25,286 nt of DNA from NCBI GenBank assembly GCA_033085395.1, contig JANQBS010000419.1, positions 1-25,286 on the forward strand, given 5' to 3'. The notes under the pieces are model-generated. The model searched no databases. It saw only the letters and a list, made by a program, of their open reading frames with translations, and was not told where the DNA came from. Below, piece by piece: positions 11,401 to 19,776 of the stretch (position 1 is its first letter; every line of letters begins with the position of its first letter). The DNA is from Xanthoparmelia taractica (Eukaryota; Ascomycota; Lecanoromycetes; Lecanorales; Parmeliaceae). The position numbers and the translations under genes are program-made.

Positions 11401-12150
11401 GGGGTCTCTATATCTATTATAACTACTTATAAGACGATTAAGTTAAATAAATCCCTATAACCGAATTTAATAATAATAATAACACCTCGTTCGCTATATC
11501 TCTCACTCTCTTCTACTTTAATCGAGACTTTCACCTTTATATATTCTTCGATCGAGATTACACTTTTTATAAGATCACACGCGAGCGCTTATAAGTCTTA
11601 AAGATAGAAGATATTACGATTAAGATAAAGAAGATTCTAGAGTTTAAACGAGTCTAATTAGTAAAAATACGTAGGGTCATGAAGGTATAGACGAATAAAT
11701 ATCGCAAGAAGATCACTTACGACGTGAGCGATTAAGTCTAGCTATTATCTAAGAATATTAGAATTAAACGCTCCTATAAGAACCTCGAAGATAAATAACT
11801 CAATTTATATAGAATTATTAAACGAGTCGATATCTTATATCGTTTAGAACTTCCTTATAATATAAGAATTTATTTAGTCTTTAGTCTTAAGATACTTAGA
11901 TCTATAACTATAAACTCTCTATTAGAATAGAAGCACGATTCTCCCAAATCTATAATAGTTAACGAGAAAGAGTCATAAGACGTGAACGATATATTAGACT
12001 CTAGGCGTTATTATAGACGACTTTAGTATAAAGTAAAATGAATCGATCTAAATAAAGATAATAACTAGTACTATGCGAATTAAAATAAGTTCGAAGACTC
12101 TAAGAAAGTAGTGAATAAATTTCATAGACGATATCCCAATAAACCGCGCT
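8500..12150 (+). pseudogene. pol relic: protease, RT, RNase H, integrase, chromodomain
   Basis: Protease: the DTGA-type active site reads DIEA at 8562-8573. Reverse transcriptase: FYINYRKLN near 9480, then TRLDIIAVFNKLR near 9570-9615, then the catalytic YLDD intact at 9768-9779. RNase H: the region near 10200-10360 reads TNSSNYILRE (family form TDASDYALG). Integrase: the first catalytic Asp is now Asn (INFI, codon 11079-11081). The second Asp is kept (LDRD, codon 11268-11270). The Glu is now Lys (codon 11376-11378, in YYPETNS.IKRAN). The chromodomain at 11988-12150 reads DILDSRRYYRR..YKVK, later FEDSKKVVNKFHRRYPNKPR. Nearly all stops replace Gln or Trp codons. The reading frame was followed mainly by these motifs. 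Confidence 0.85.
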
Positions 12151-12372
12151 AGGCCCGATAGGGAACCAGACTTCGATTGATTTTTATCCGTTATTTAAAC
12201 TTATCCGCTAGCACTACGATAGACTCAACGAAGAAGCCCCGCTTAATCAAGCTCTCGGCAAATCGAAACGACGTCACACCTCGTCCCCACACCTACATGC
12301 GTTTCTTCTAGGCGTTCTAAATTATTTCTATATGCAAATACTATTCTTTATAACGCTGGGACATCGCTATTT

Positions 12373-12384
12373 AAGGGGAAGAAA
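12373..12384 (+). other. Polypurine tract of the plus-strand gypsy
   Basis: aaggggaagaaa lies four bases before the right LTR. This is the position of the primer for plus-strand DNA synthesis. Confidence 0.7.
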
Positions 12385-12387
12385 TAA

Positions 12388-12595
12388 TGTTATAAGTATA
12401 ACGACCACATAGACCTATAACACCAAGTCGGCTTACCTTTCCAATTGAGACTACGGCTTTCCTTTCCAATTGAGACTAGCCCCTATAGGCCTTGGCGTCC
12501 CTTATAGATATTTCTTCCCAGCTAGATAGTTTCTTCTTAGACTTAATTTATTCGTTACACATTATTATTAACTTGTTCTAGTTGCAGTCCTAACA
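12388..12595 (+). repeat. Right (3') LTR
   Basis: Same length as the left LTR (208 bp), beginning tgttataagt and ending cctaaca. It keeps more CpA than the left copy. The internal duplicate ctttccaattgagacta lies at 12437-12453 and 12462-12478. Confidence 0.9.
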
Positions 12596-12600
12596 TAATC
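12596..12600. repeat. Target site duplication, right copy
   Basis: taatc immediately after the right LTR end (cctaaca), identical to 5985-5989. The 5-bp length is usual for Ty3/gypsy integrases. Confidence 0.85.
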
Positions 12601-13879
12601 TGGGAAATTTTTAGTATATGCAGAGATATTCTATGTTATATGCAGGGGTATGGGAAATATACTATATATAGAAGAAGTTACTCTATATAGAATCATGCGA
12701 ACGTATTCTAGTCATTATTCTAGTCATTACTTCACTCTATTATCGCTATTATTATTACTTTACTTTATTATTACGTTGTTGAGCTGAGCTCGCTATCGCA
12801 TTTAGTATCGTGTTACGAAAGATCTTCGTAATTATCTAGGGCTTGGCGAGCTATTTCTATTACTATTAATATATTTAATTTATTTAATTGTTAGAAGAAT
12901 TACTAGTACGCTAACTATAATAGTAATCTATTATCTATTCTACGATAGCAAATTTCTCTCTTCTTTCTTCGCATTATGAAAAGAATTTGCGATTGTTCTT
13001 TATAGTTACATATTCTTAGCTATTAAAGTTACACGCTTCGTATAAATAATATAAAGATTGATATCTTCGAATATGTAACAAAGAAAAGCTTTCGTTGACT
13101 TATGAATGATCTCAATAACCGACCTAGAAAAACGTACCCCCTTTATATGTGTTATCGCGATCTCTCTTATTACTCGCGAAAAGGAGAGCTTGGGAATTAT
13201 TAGATCGAATCCCCTTTAATAGCGACGAATCTCAAAGCTATTCGCCTTCAATCTTTCGGGTCTTAATAATAATTTCTTATATAGAATATTAATAGAATAG
13301 CTACGAATGGAATGCACTAAACTTAGAGAAAGATTTTAATATATTACTTGAAGCTAGATAGATTGATTAAAAAATTCGGAATTATTAGGTAGGGGAAATT
13401 TCTAATGTTAATTACATTAATAATAATAATAAAGTGCTCTTTAGATTAACTTAAGTAAGAAATTAATTCTTTTTTATTAAAATTCTATTTATTAATTATT
13501 TTTTAATTGAGAGAAGAGAAGCGAATATAAAGTAATAAAGAATTAATCTTTATAGATTAAAGATCTGCGAAAAGAGTAAGAGAGATAATTTAAAATTATT
13601 TTATAAGTAATTAGAGAAGAGATCGGCTTGGCGATCTTACGTAAATTGCAATTTAAGAAAATAATGTATTATAGTTATTATTCTAGTTATTACTTATTAG
13701 AATAGTTATATTTACTTAGCGAGATTAAATTAGAAGAAAGTTTATCTTAATATTACTTATTAAGTGTCGAAGTTTAATAATTACTTAAGCTAATTTCGCC
13801 CTAACTTGTATATTAACCTAGAATTTTTTTATCTTATTCGTCACCTAATATGAGAAATAATTTACATTATAAAATACTT

Positions 13880-14050
13880 CTACATATATTAGAAATTTCT
13901 TAGATTATTTTATAATACTAGTAATTTCTTATTTCATATCTTTATAAGTAATCTAATATAATTCTTTCATGATATTCTTTCATGATATAATATAATACGA
14001 TATGATATAAAATATCCCATTAAATATATTAGACCTTTCCGGCTCGTAAT
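13880..14050 (-). repeat. Right terminal inverted repeat
   Basis: The reverse complement reads attacgagccggaaaggtct at its outer end and taagaaatttctaatatatg at its inner end. These match the left end of this element and the second copy at 16963. The middle (about 13925-14010) differs by an indel and by short direct repeats of ttctttcatgatat. Confidence 0.7.
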
Positions 14051-14062
14051 TATTATTATAAC

Positions 14063-14300
14063 ACTCGTCGTTCTAACGCACATATTATTCTAATATTACT
14101 TATTATCTTAATATACGCATTATTCTAATATTTCAATATATTATTCCAATACTCGTTATCCTAACGCATATATTATCTTAATGTTTTAATATGTTATTCT
14201 AATACTCGTTATCCTAACGCATATATTATTCTAATATTTTAATATATTATTCTGGCACTCGTTATTTTAACGCACACATTATTCTAGTATCACATATTAA
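14063..14300 (+). repeat. ~53-bp tandem repeat, about four units
   Basis: Units start with actcg at 14063, 14151, 14204 and 14257; the last two spacings are 53 bases and the first is 88. Each carries a taacgca word, a tattattctaat word and ttttaatat. It is clearly related to the 50-bp array at 5701-5850 and has the same orientation, so the two arrays bracket the split DNA element. Confidence 0.7.
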
Positions 14301-14504
14301 TACACACGCGCACACATATTACCTTAAGGCTTCTCTGCCTTATATATACATTATTTTATTATATACGTTATCTTAAAATTTATATTTTAATTATTTATAG
14401 TTCTTTAGGATATTCTTATTTCTTTCTCGCTAATCTCGTTAAATTTTTAAAAACTTAATAAAAAAAGAGAAAAGAGTACTAATAATATATTATTTTTATT
14501 TCAA
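14301..14504. other. AT-rich spacer, nothing recognised
   Basis: A short GC-normal patch with acacacgcgcacaca-like dinucleotide content near 14290-14310 and a small inverted pair, aaggc and gcctt, at about 14326-14341. Beyond that I see no frame, terminal repeat or array. Confidence 0.3.
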
Positions 14505-14595
14505 GATTTCTTTGCGACGAGAATTCTTTATAACGACGAGATTTCTTTACGATAATAAGATTTCTTTGCGACGAGGTTTCTTTACGATAACTACG
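14505..14595 (+). repeat. 16-19 bp tandem repeat, five units
   Basis: Units beginning gatttctttgcgacga or close variants start at 14505, 14521, 14540, 14559 and about 14575. They alternate between gcgacga and acgata endings. The function is unknown. Confidence 0.7.
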
Positions 14596-14669
14596 TATCT
14601 GAATTAGTTTTTATAGAAAGCTAACATTATAGCGACTTAGTCTATATACCCTGCGAATCGGGCTTATAA

Positions 14670-14819
14670 TCTATCGAAAATATAGAAAGAATAATTTTTT
14701 TTTTAACACTCCCCTGGAATAGAACTATTTAATATACAAATTAGATGACTAGTTAAGCGACTATCGCGAGAAGACTGAGAATCATCCCTGCATTAACATT
14801 TGAGGGTTAAATTTCAATA
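14670..14819. repeat. 150-bp dispersed repeat, copy B
   Basis: Direct match to 5459-5610. It keeps several C bases (aacactcccctgg, atcatccctgcattaac) that are T in copy A, so it is the less mutated copy. The sequences flanking the two copies are unrelated. Confidence 0.6.
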
Positions 14820-15389
14820 AAGTCGAATAAGTGAAATAAAATTTAAACGTCGAGTAACTAGAGTAAAAATCGAAATATCTTACTAAAGATCTTTTTAAAC
14901 GTAGAGTAACTTATACGAGATTTAAAATTAATAGATTTTAAAATTTAAATACGATTAGCGCGAAAATAATTTTTTTATCTCTCTTTATAATATTTCTTTC
15001 TCTCTATAAAAATCGAGTAGTTTAATTAATTAATTAATTTATACGTTTATCTATCTAAACTATAAAAAGATAATTAGAAGATTCTATATTATTAATTTCT
15101 TACGTAGCGAGAAAATCGTTCGATACTATCGAGAAAAAATCTTATTACTTTCTACTTATACGTTGCTAGCTATATATAGATTTAAATATTATATTCGTAT
15201 ATTTTAATTACGTCTTTTTCGTAAATTATACTCTTTTTATCTTATTCTCTCTCTAAGAATATATATCTTAACGAGCTTAATTTAAATTAATATTAACTTT
15301 CTTTTATTAAATTATTATCTTTATCTCTTAAACTTCTTAAATCTCGCTTAAAGCGCGATTTTTAGCTCACTAAATTTATTTTTCTTCGA

Positions 15390-16330
15390 AGAGATCGTTA
15401 CTTCTAACGCTTCTATCTCTCTTTCTATCTTCTTTATATTCTTTAAATTCTTTATACTTTCTATAAGACTCGAAGAGTTCTTAGTATATCTATTTAAAGA
15501 AAGCTAATAGATATACATCTAATTTTAATGTATTAACACTCTAAACTTAATACATTAACACTTATTAAATCGGGTTAGCGTATATACGGGCGCTAACCTA
15601 ATAAGGTAAAGACTCGCTTATAAATCGCGCCCCGAGAATACTACGGAGACTCTTAATAATAGCTAGGCGAAATTCTTAGACCTCTCCCATAGAATTATTT
15701 ACGATCTAGATTAAAGTATTTAACAACGACTTAACGATAATATCTAATTAATTAGCTATTCTCTTTTCTTGCTACTAAAATTACGCCCAGTAGACTCACA
15801 AATATCGCTTATTATTAATTACCTAATCTTTCTATAGTTGAAAAGACTCAAATATCGACTTATTTTCTCGTATATAGACTAATATACGATCTCGCCTATC
15901 TGTAGATATGTTTAATCTTTCTCTTATAGTTGCTATAGGGTTATAAAACGCCTCTATAATAGCTAACTTCTCCGTATTATTTATCTAACTCGTAGTTATT
16001 AATAGATAATCACTTTCATCTTTATAACTATCTCTATCTTCTCGAGTATCTATCTAATTATAGCGACGACTATTACGTACTCTGGAGATAATCGTATTGC
16101 TTCGCTATATTAGATATTTCTTTATACGCTTAAATTAAGATAATTCTCCATGTGTAAATCTCTCGAAGACCAGCTTCGCTCGTATAGAAAGCTTCGTTAA
16201 ATTAGATAAACGGTCTTTAAGACGCGTAATTATTGGCTCGCGAATAATTAGTAGAGAATCGATAAATAATAAAATATCTTTAATCTTATCGCGGATTAAG
16301 GTGATAGCAGACTTTTTAAACTATTAATAA
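15390..16330 (-). pseudogene. Unrecognised coding relic, RIP-mutated
   Basis: On the minus strand a single frame can be followed for about 310 codons without an indel. Its stops sit where Gln or Trp would fit. Recognisable runs, from the N-terminal side, are ITLIRDKIKDILLFIDSLLI, then REPIITRLKDRLSNLTKLSI, then NNTEKLAIIEAFYNPIATIR, then EFRLAIIKSLRSILGARFIS near 15640. A charged stretch rich in Glu, Lys and Arg follows (about 15400-15480). I do not recognise the family. The absence of frameshifts over this length argues that it was coding when RIP struck. It may belong to a transposon of which the 150-bp repeat is one end, or to a duplicated host gene. The flanks 14820-15389 and 16331-16962 are RIP-mutated with no assigned product; the first has a charged, possibly coiled-coil minus-strand frame. 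Confidence 0.45.
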
Positions 16331-16962
16331 GAGTATATATCTTCAAGTTAAATAGATCTAGCATCTTTATTTATTAGTCTCTTAATTTTATAAGCGTATA
16401 GGAGTTTAGATATCGTGGTAAATAACTTTGTATAGAGAATTATATTCTTATTAATCTTGTTTATTTGTTTCTTAATCTTTCGTAGAATAAATAATATTAT
16501 ATATATCAACACGTTACGAAAGAGATCTATACGTAGCTTTATAGATATATTAATCTTTATACTCTCAAATTTAGATACGTATACTAAACGCTAACGTTTA
16601 TAGAGATTATAAATCTTATTAATAACTATCTTTAGATCGTCTACTTATATTTAATTAAAACTTATATATAAATAAGAGTAGAATAGCTATTACATATCGA
16701 TAGATATCTATAGCTCTCTCTTAAGAGTCGTATAACTATCTTTATCTCGAGAGCTCGTAGTATTAAAAAAATAAGACTTCTTATTAATATAGTATTTAAC
16801 GAATTTTCGTTTATATAAATCGATTCACACCTTAACTAAATATAAGTAAATCTTATAATTATAAGCGTTATACTTTCCTTGAAAAGAGTCTCACTTCGTC
16901 TCGAAGACTATCTTAATAGAAGCATAAATTACTCGTTTTCAATTCTTTTCGAACTTATCTTA

Positions 16963-17709
16963 ATTACGAGTCGAAAAGGTCTGGGATGGTCTGGGATATG
17001 AGATGTCGATATTATATCATGATATGATATGATATTAAGATTATATTATTTGATTTTTATGAGATAATCTAGAAGACGTGCTAATATTATAAAATGATCT
17101 AAGAAATTTCTAATATATATAGGGATATCTTATATTATATGTAGGGATATGGGAAATAAACTATATATAGAAGAAGTTACTCTATATAGAATCATGCGAA
17201 CGTATTCTAACTATTATTCTAGTTATTACTTCACTTTATTATTATTATCATTATTACTTTACTTTATTATCACGTTGTTAAGCTAAGCTCGCTATCGTAT
17301 TTAATATCGTATTACGAAAGATCTTTATAATTACTTAGAACTTAGCGAGTTATTTCTATTATTATTAGTATATTTAATTTATTTAATTATTAAAAGAATT
17401 ACTAATACGCTAATTATAATAATAATCTACTATTTATTCTATAATAGTAAATTTCTCTCTTCTTTCTTCGCATTATAAAAAAAATTTACGATCGTTTTTT
17501 ATAGTTATATACTTTATATAAATAATATAAAGATTAATATCTTTAAATATATAATAAAGAAAAGCTTTTATTAATTTATAAATAATCTTAATAATTAATT
17601 TAGAAAAACGTATTCTCTTTATATATATTATCGCGATCTCTTTTATTACTCGTGAAAAGAAGAGCTTAAAAATTATTAAATTAAATTTTCTTTAATAGCG
17701 ACGAATCTT
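16963..17709 (+). mobile_element. Truncated second copy of the long-TIR element
   Basis: Starts attacgagtcgaaaaggtct like the left end at 5853 and runs on without the gypsy insertion. It passes the intact target tgatc at 17095-17099 and matches 12601-13232 until homology breaks at about 17709. The right inverted repeat is absent. Compared with 12781-12817, the segment 17280-17316 differs only by C-to-T or G-to-A, mostly at CpA/TpG, so this copy is the more heavily mutated. A small deletion is also present near 17500-17520. Confidence 0.8.
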
Positions 17710-17805
17710 ACGTCAAATAATAGCTATAATTTATTAATAAAATAGAATAGATAGATTCGAGATTAGACTTATTTTTAACTTTTTATCTACGTTTTTATAA
17801 GGGGT
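17710..17805. other. Short spacer before the second gypsy element
   Basis: About 95 bases of AT-rich DNA between the truncated element and the LTR at 17806. No feature was recognised. The last bases, ggggt, do not match the right flank gtttt at 25140-25144. Confidence 0.3.
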
Positions 17806-18062
17806 TGATTCGCTGGCGCTTAGCAAGCGACCTAATTAATATAAGAGACGTATTGTTAATACGATAGTAATTTCTTTATTAGATATTAAGTTCTAGTAGA
17901 ACTAATCTCTAAGAAATACGAAAACCCTAGAATATGCGAAGAGGACATATAATCGTCAAGGCCCCTTTAAGACCTTAGGTTATAAATCTCGCTATAATCT
18001 TGTAATAGATCCTAGACTTATAAGTAGTCGACGCTAATACGTATATAGCGCTAGGTCTAATA
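17806..18062 (-). repeat. 3' LTR of the minus-strand gypsy
   Basis: Plus-strand ends are tgattcgctgg and gcgctaggtctaata. Read on the minus strand it begins TATTAGACCTAG, probably TGTTAGGCCTAG before RIP. It aligns over its whole length with 24880-25139, with a 3-base length difference near 17881. Confidence 0.85.
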
Positions 18063-18079
18063 ATTATCTCTTCTCTTAG
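18063..18079 (-). other. Polypurine tract of the minus-strand gypsy
   Basis: The minus strand reads TAAGAGAAGAGATAAT directly before the 3' LTR. This purine-rich stretch is in the place of the plus-strand primer and fixes the element's orientation. Confidence 0.55.
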
Positions 18080-18219
18080 ATTCTAATTCTTAGATACTAT
18101 CTAATATAATATTTTTATTACGTAATATAAAAAACCTTTAAATCTCGTGAAAAGTAAGGAAAAGTATTCGTAAATAACGTCGCTTTTATAATATTAACTT
18201 TAATTATTAGTAATAAAAG

Positions 18220-18240
18220 ATACGCGCCATAGGCGCGTAT
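18220..18240. other. GC-rich hairpin in AT-rich DNA
   Basis: Perfect 9-bp arms atacgcgcc (18220-18228) and ggcgcgtat (18232-18240) with loop ata. It lies within the 3' region of the minus-strand gypsy, upstream of the antisense frame. The role is unknown. Confidence 0.55.
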
Positions 18241-18539
18241 TAGTACTATTACACATATAACGTTCACTAATTATAATTATCTCGATTCGATTATATTAAT
18301 TTTAATATATAGTATAGATTTTCTTTATAATATAATAATTTTAATAGTACTCTTCGAGCATTAATAGATAACTCGATATATTACGATTAATTCTATCGTT
18401 TATTATAAACTAATAGTAATAAAATCGCTACGTATACGTAGAAGACTTATTAAAAAACCTTAATTTCTTTAAATAAAGGAAAAAGAGTTCTTTTAATACG
18501 TTATTATTTCTATAATATAAGATTAATATATCTATAGTA

Positions 18540-19754
18540 AACGATATATATTATTAATAGCTTATTAAAGAATTTCTTTAGCTTCTTTATAGACGCGTGA
18601 AAGAGTTCTTCTATATATAATATTATTTCTATAGCGTATACTATTAGCTACTCTAAAATATATATATTATACGTTATTTATTCTGGCCCCTAGCGGGCTA
18701 TTATTAAATAACTAATAGTCACGCTCTTATATCTCTCTATAGAGCTATTCTAGCTTCTATAGTAGAAGAATATAGAACTAATTTATTATTTTATTATTTT
18801 ATTAATAGCGATATCGACGACGCGGCGATTCGATTAATTAGAATCACTAGAAAACTTTATCGACGATATATTAATAACGATATCGTGAATAATAATTATT
18901 AGCGTCTTTTAGTATTAATAAATTTATCTTCGCTTCTTTAAAACTTTTCTCTTCTTTATAATACCTAATGTACTTCTTATAAGTTCTTGCTTTAATATTA
19001 TAATATCGCCTTTAAATATATTAATATTAACGTGTTATTAATTAACTCTTATAATCACGACTTCTTCTAAACTTCTTTATTATAAATATTATTAAACTTC
19101 TTCTATCGTTACGTTAATATTAATATATACTAACACTTAAGATAACTTATATAATAATAATATAAGTAAATTCCTTAGCGCTTCGCTATTATATATTAAT
19201 ATAAGATAATATCTACTCTTTCTTATCGTCGATACTTTATTCGCTTTAGCGACGATTATATTAAAGATAAATTCTCGTTCTATACTTATTGCAAGAGCGC
19301 TAAAAAGAGAATTCGAGACTATATAAAGATTTCGTCTTTTCTTTATAAAAAGATTCGAAAGACTCTTCGTCGCGTTTATTAAGTTCTCGAAATTATAGCG
19401 TCGATAAAGCGTAGTCGAGCGTATATTAATTGTAAGATTACTTAATTTTATAAGAAATAGAGTCTAATTATAATTATTAATAATTAAGCGATTACTATTA
19501 TTACAATTTTTTAGCGCGATCTTTAGATCGCGAGAGAGAAACTCGATATACTATATAAGCGCGTTAAAGAGCTCGAGAATTATAATAAGCTTCTTTAAGA
19601 GAAGATAAATAGCATAAACGTCTATAAGACGAAGTTAAGAGAAGTCGTCTCTAATAAGATTGATATCGAATAAGCGAGCTTCTCGAATAAGAATTTCCCT
19701 GAAGATTCTTTCTCCTCGAATAAGAATTTCGAATAAGATTCTTTAATTAATTGA
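18540..19754 (+). pseudogene. Antisense accessory frame inside the second gypsy
   Basis: One plus-strand frame can be followed from about 18540 to a TGA at 19752-19754, roughly 400 codons, with no indel. Its stops sit where Gln or Trp would fit. Notable runs are ITNSHALISLYRAILASIVE and DIDDAAIRLIRITRKLYRRY (18717-18870, with no stop from 18717 to 18899), STLSYRRYFIRFSDDYIKDK (from 19212), FYTYCKSAKKRIRDYIK, then IKRSRAYINCKIT. The C-terminus is a probable coiled coil (LDILYKRVKELENYNKLL, then KINSINVYKTKLREVVSNK), followed by two SNKNF repeats. The start was not located. It lies between pol and the 3' LTR on the opposite strand to gag-pol. I do not recognise the family; the basic, Cys-containing and coiled-coil parts could suit a DNA- or RNA-binding protein, but that is a guess. 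Confidence 0.55.
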
Positions 19755-19776
19755 TCTCTATCGCTGCGATAGAGAT
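19754..19776. other. 11-bp perfect inverted repeat at the end of the antisense frame
   Basis: Arms atctctatcgc (19754-19764) and gcgatagagat (19766-19776) around a single T. The left arm overlaps the last base of the TGA stop of the plus-strand frame. It lies where that frame and the minus-strand pol converge. Confidence 0.6.

Larger units (their letters stand above)
5990..12595 (+). mobile_element. Ty3/gypsy chromovirus, full length, RIP-killed
   Basis: 6606 bp with two 208-bp LTRs in direct orientation, a 5-bp target duplication, and a polypurine tract before the right LTR. Gag zinc knuckle, protease, reverse transcriptase, RNase H, integrase and C-terminal chromodomain relics lie in that order on the plus strand, as in fungal chromoviruses. 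Chromodomains of this class steer integration to heterochromatin. Both LTRs and the coding part carry RIP-type transitions throughout, so the element is inactive. It sits inside the left inverted repeat of a DNA element. Confidence 0.92.
5853..14050. mobile_element. Non-autonomous long-TIR DNA element, split by a gypsy insertion
   Basis: The ends are inverted: the left starts attacgagtcgaaaag and the right ends cttttccggctcgtaat-like (reverse complement attacgagccggaaagg). The similarity extends about 170 bp inward with an internal indel. Removing the 6606-bp retroelement and one 5-bp target copy leaves about 1587 bp. Both ends are flanked by tattatt (5846-5852 and 14051-14057), a possible 7-bp target duplication, though a low-complexity one. 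Long inverted repeats with a duplication of this size suggest a Mutator-like (MULE) non-autonomous element; that is inference. The interior (12601-13879) shows no clear transposase frame. It is less RIP-mutated than the second copy at 16963-17709. Confidence 0.65.

Noticed and set aside
5459..14819. The two 150-bp repeats as LTRs of one large element
   Set aside because: They lack TG...CA ends and a convincing target duplication. An aaag match in the flanks is weak in AT-rich DNA.
15021..15040. TTAA microsatellite as a functional signal
   Set aside because: A short taattaattaatt run is expected in RIP-mutated DNA and has no supporting context.
15630..15870. Copia RNase H (GYTDADW...SKRQ) on the minus strand
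   Set aside because: A weak resemblance around RYL.VYWA was not supported by the D-A-D-W or ALSSTEAEY motifs.
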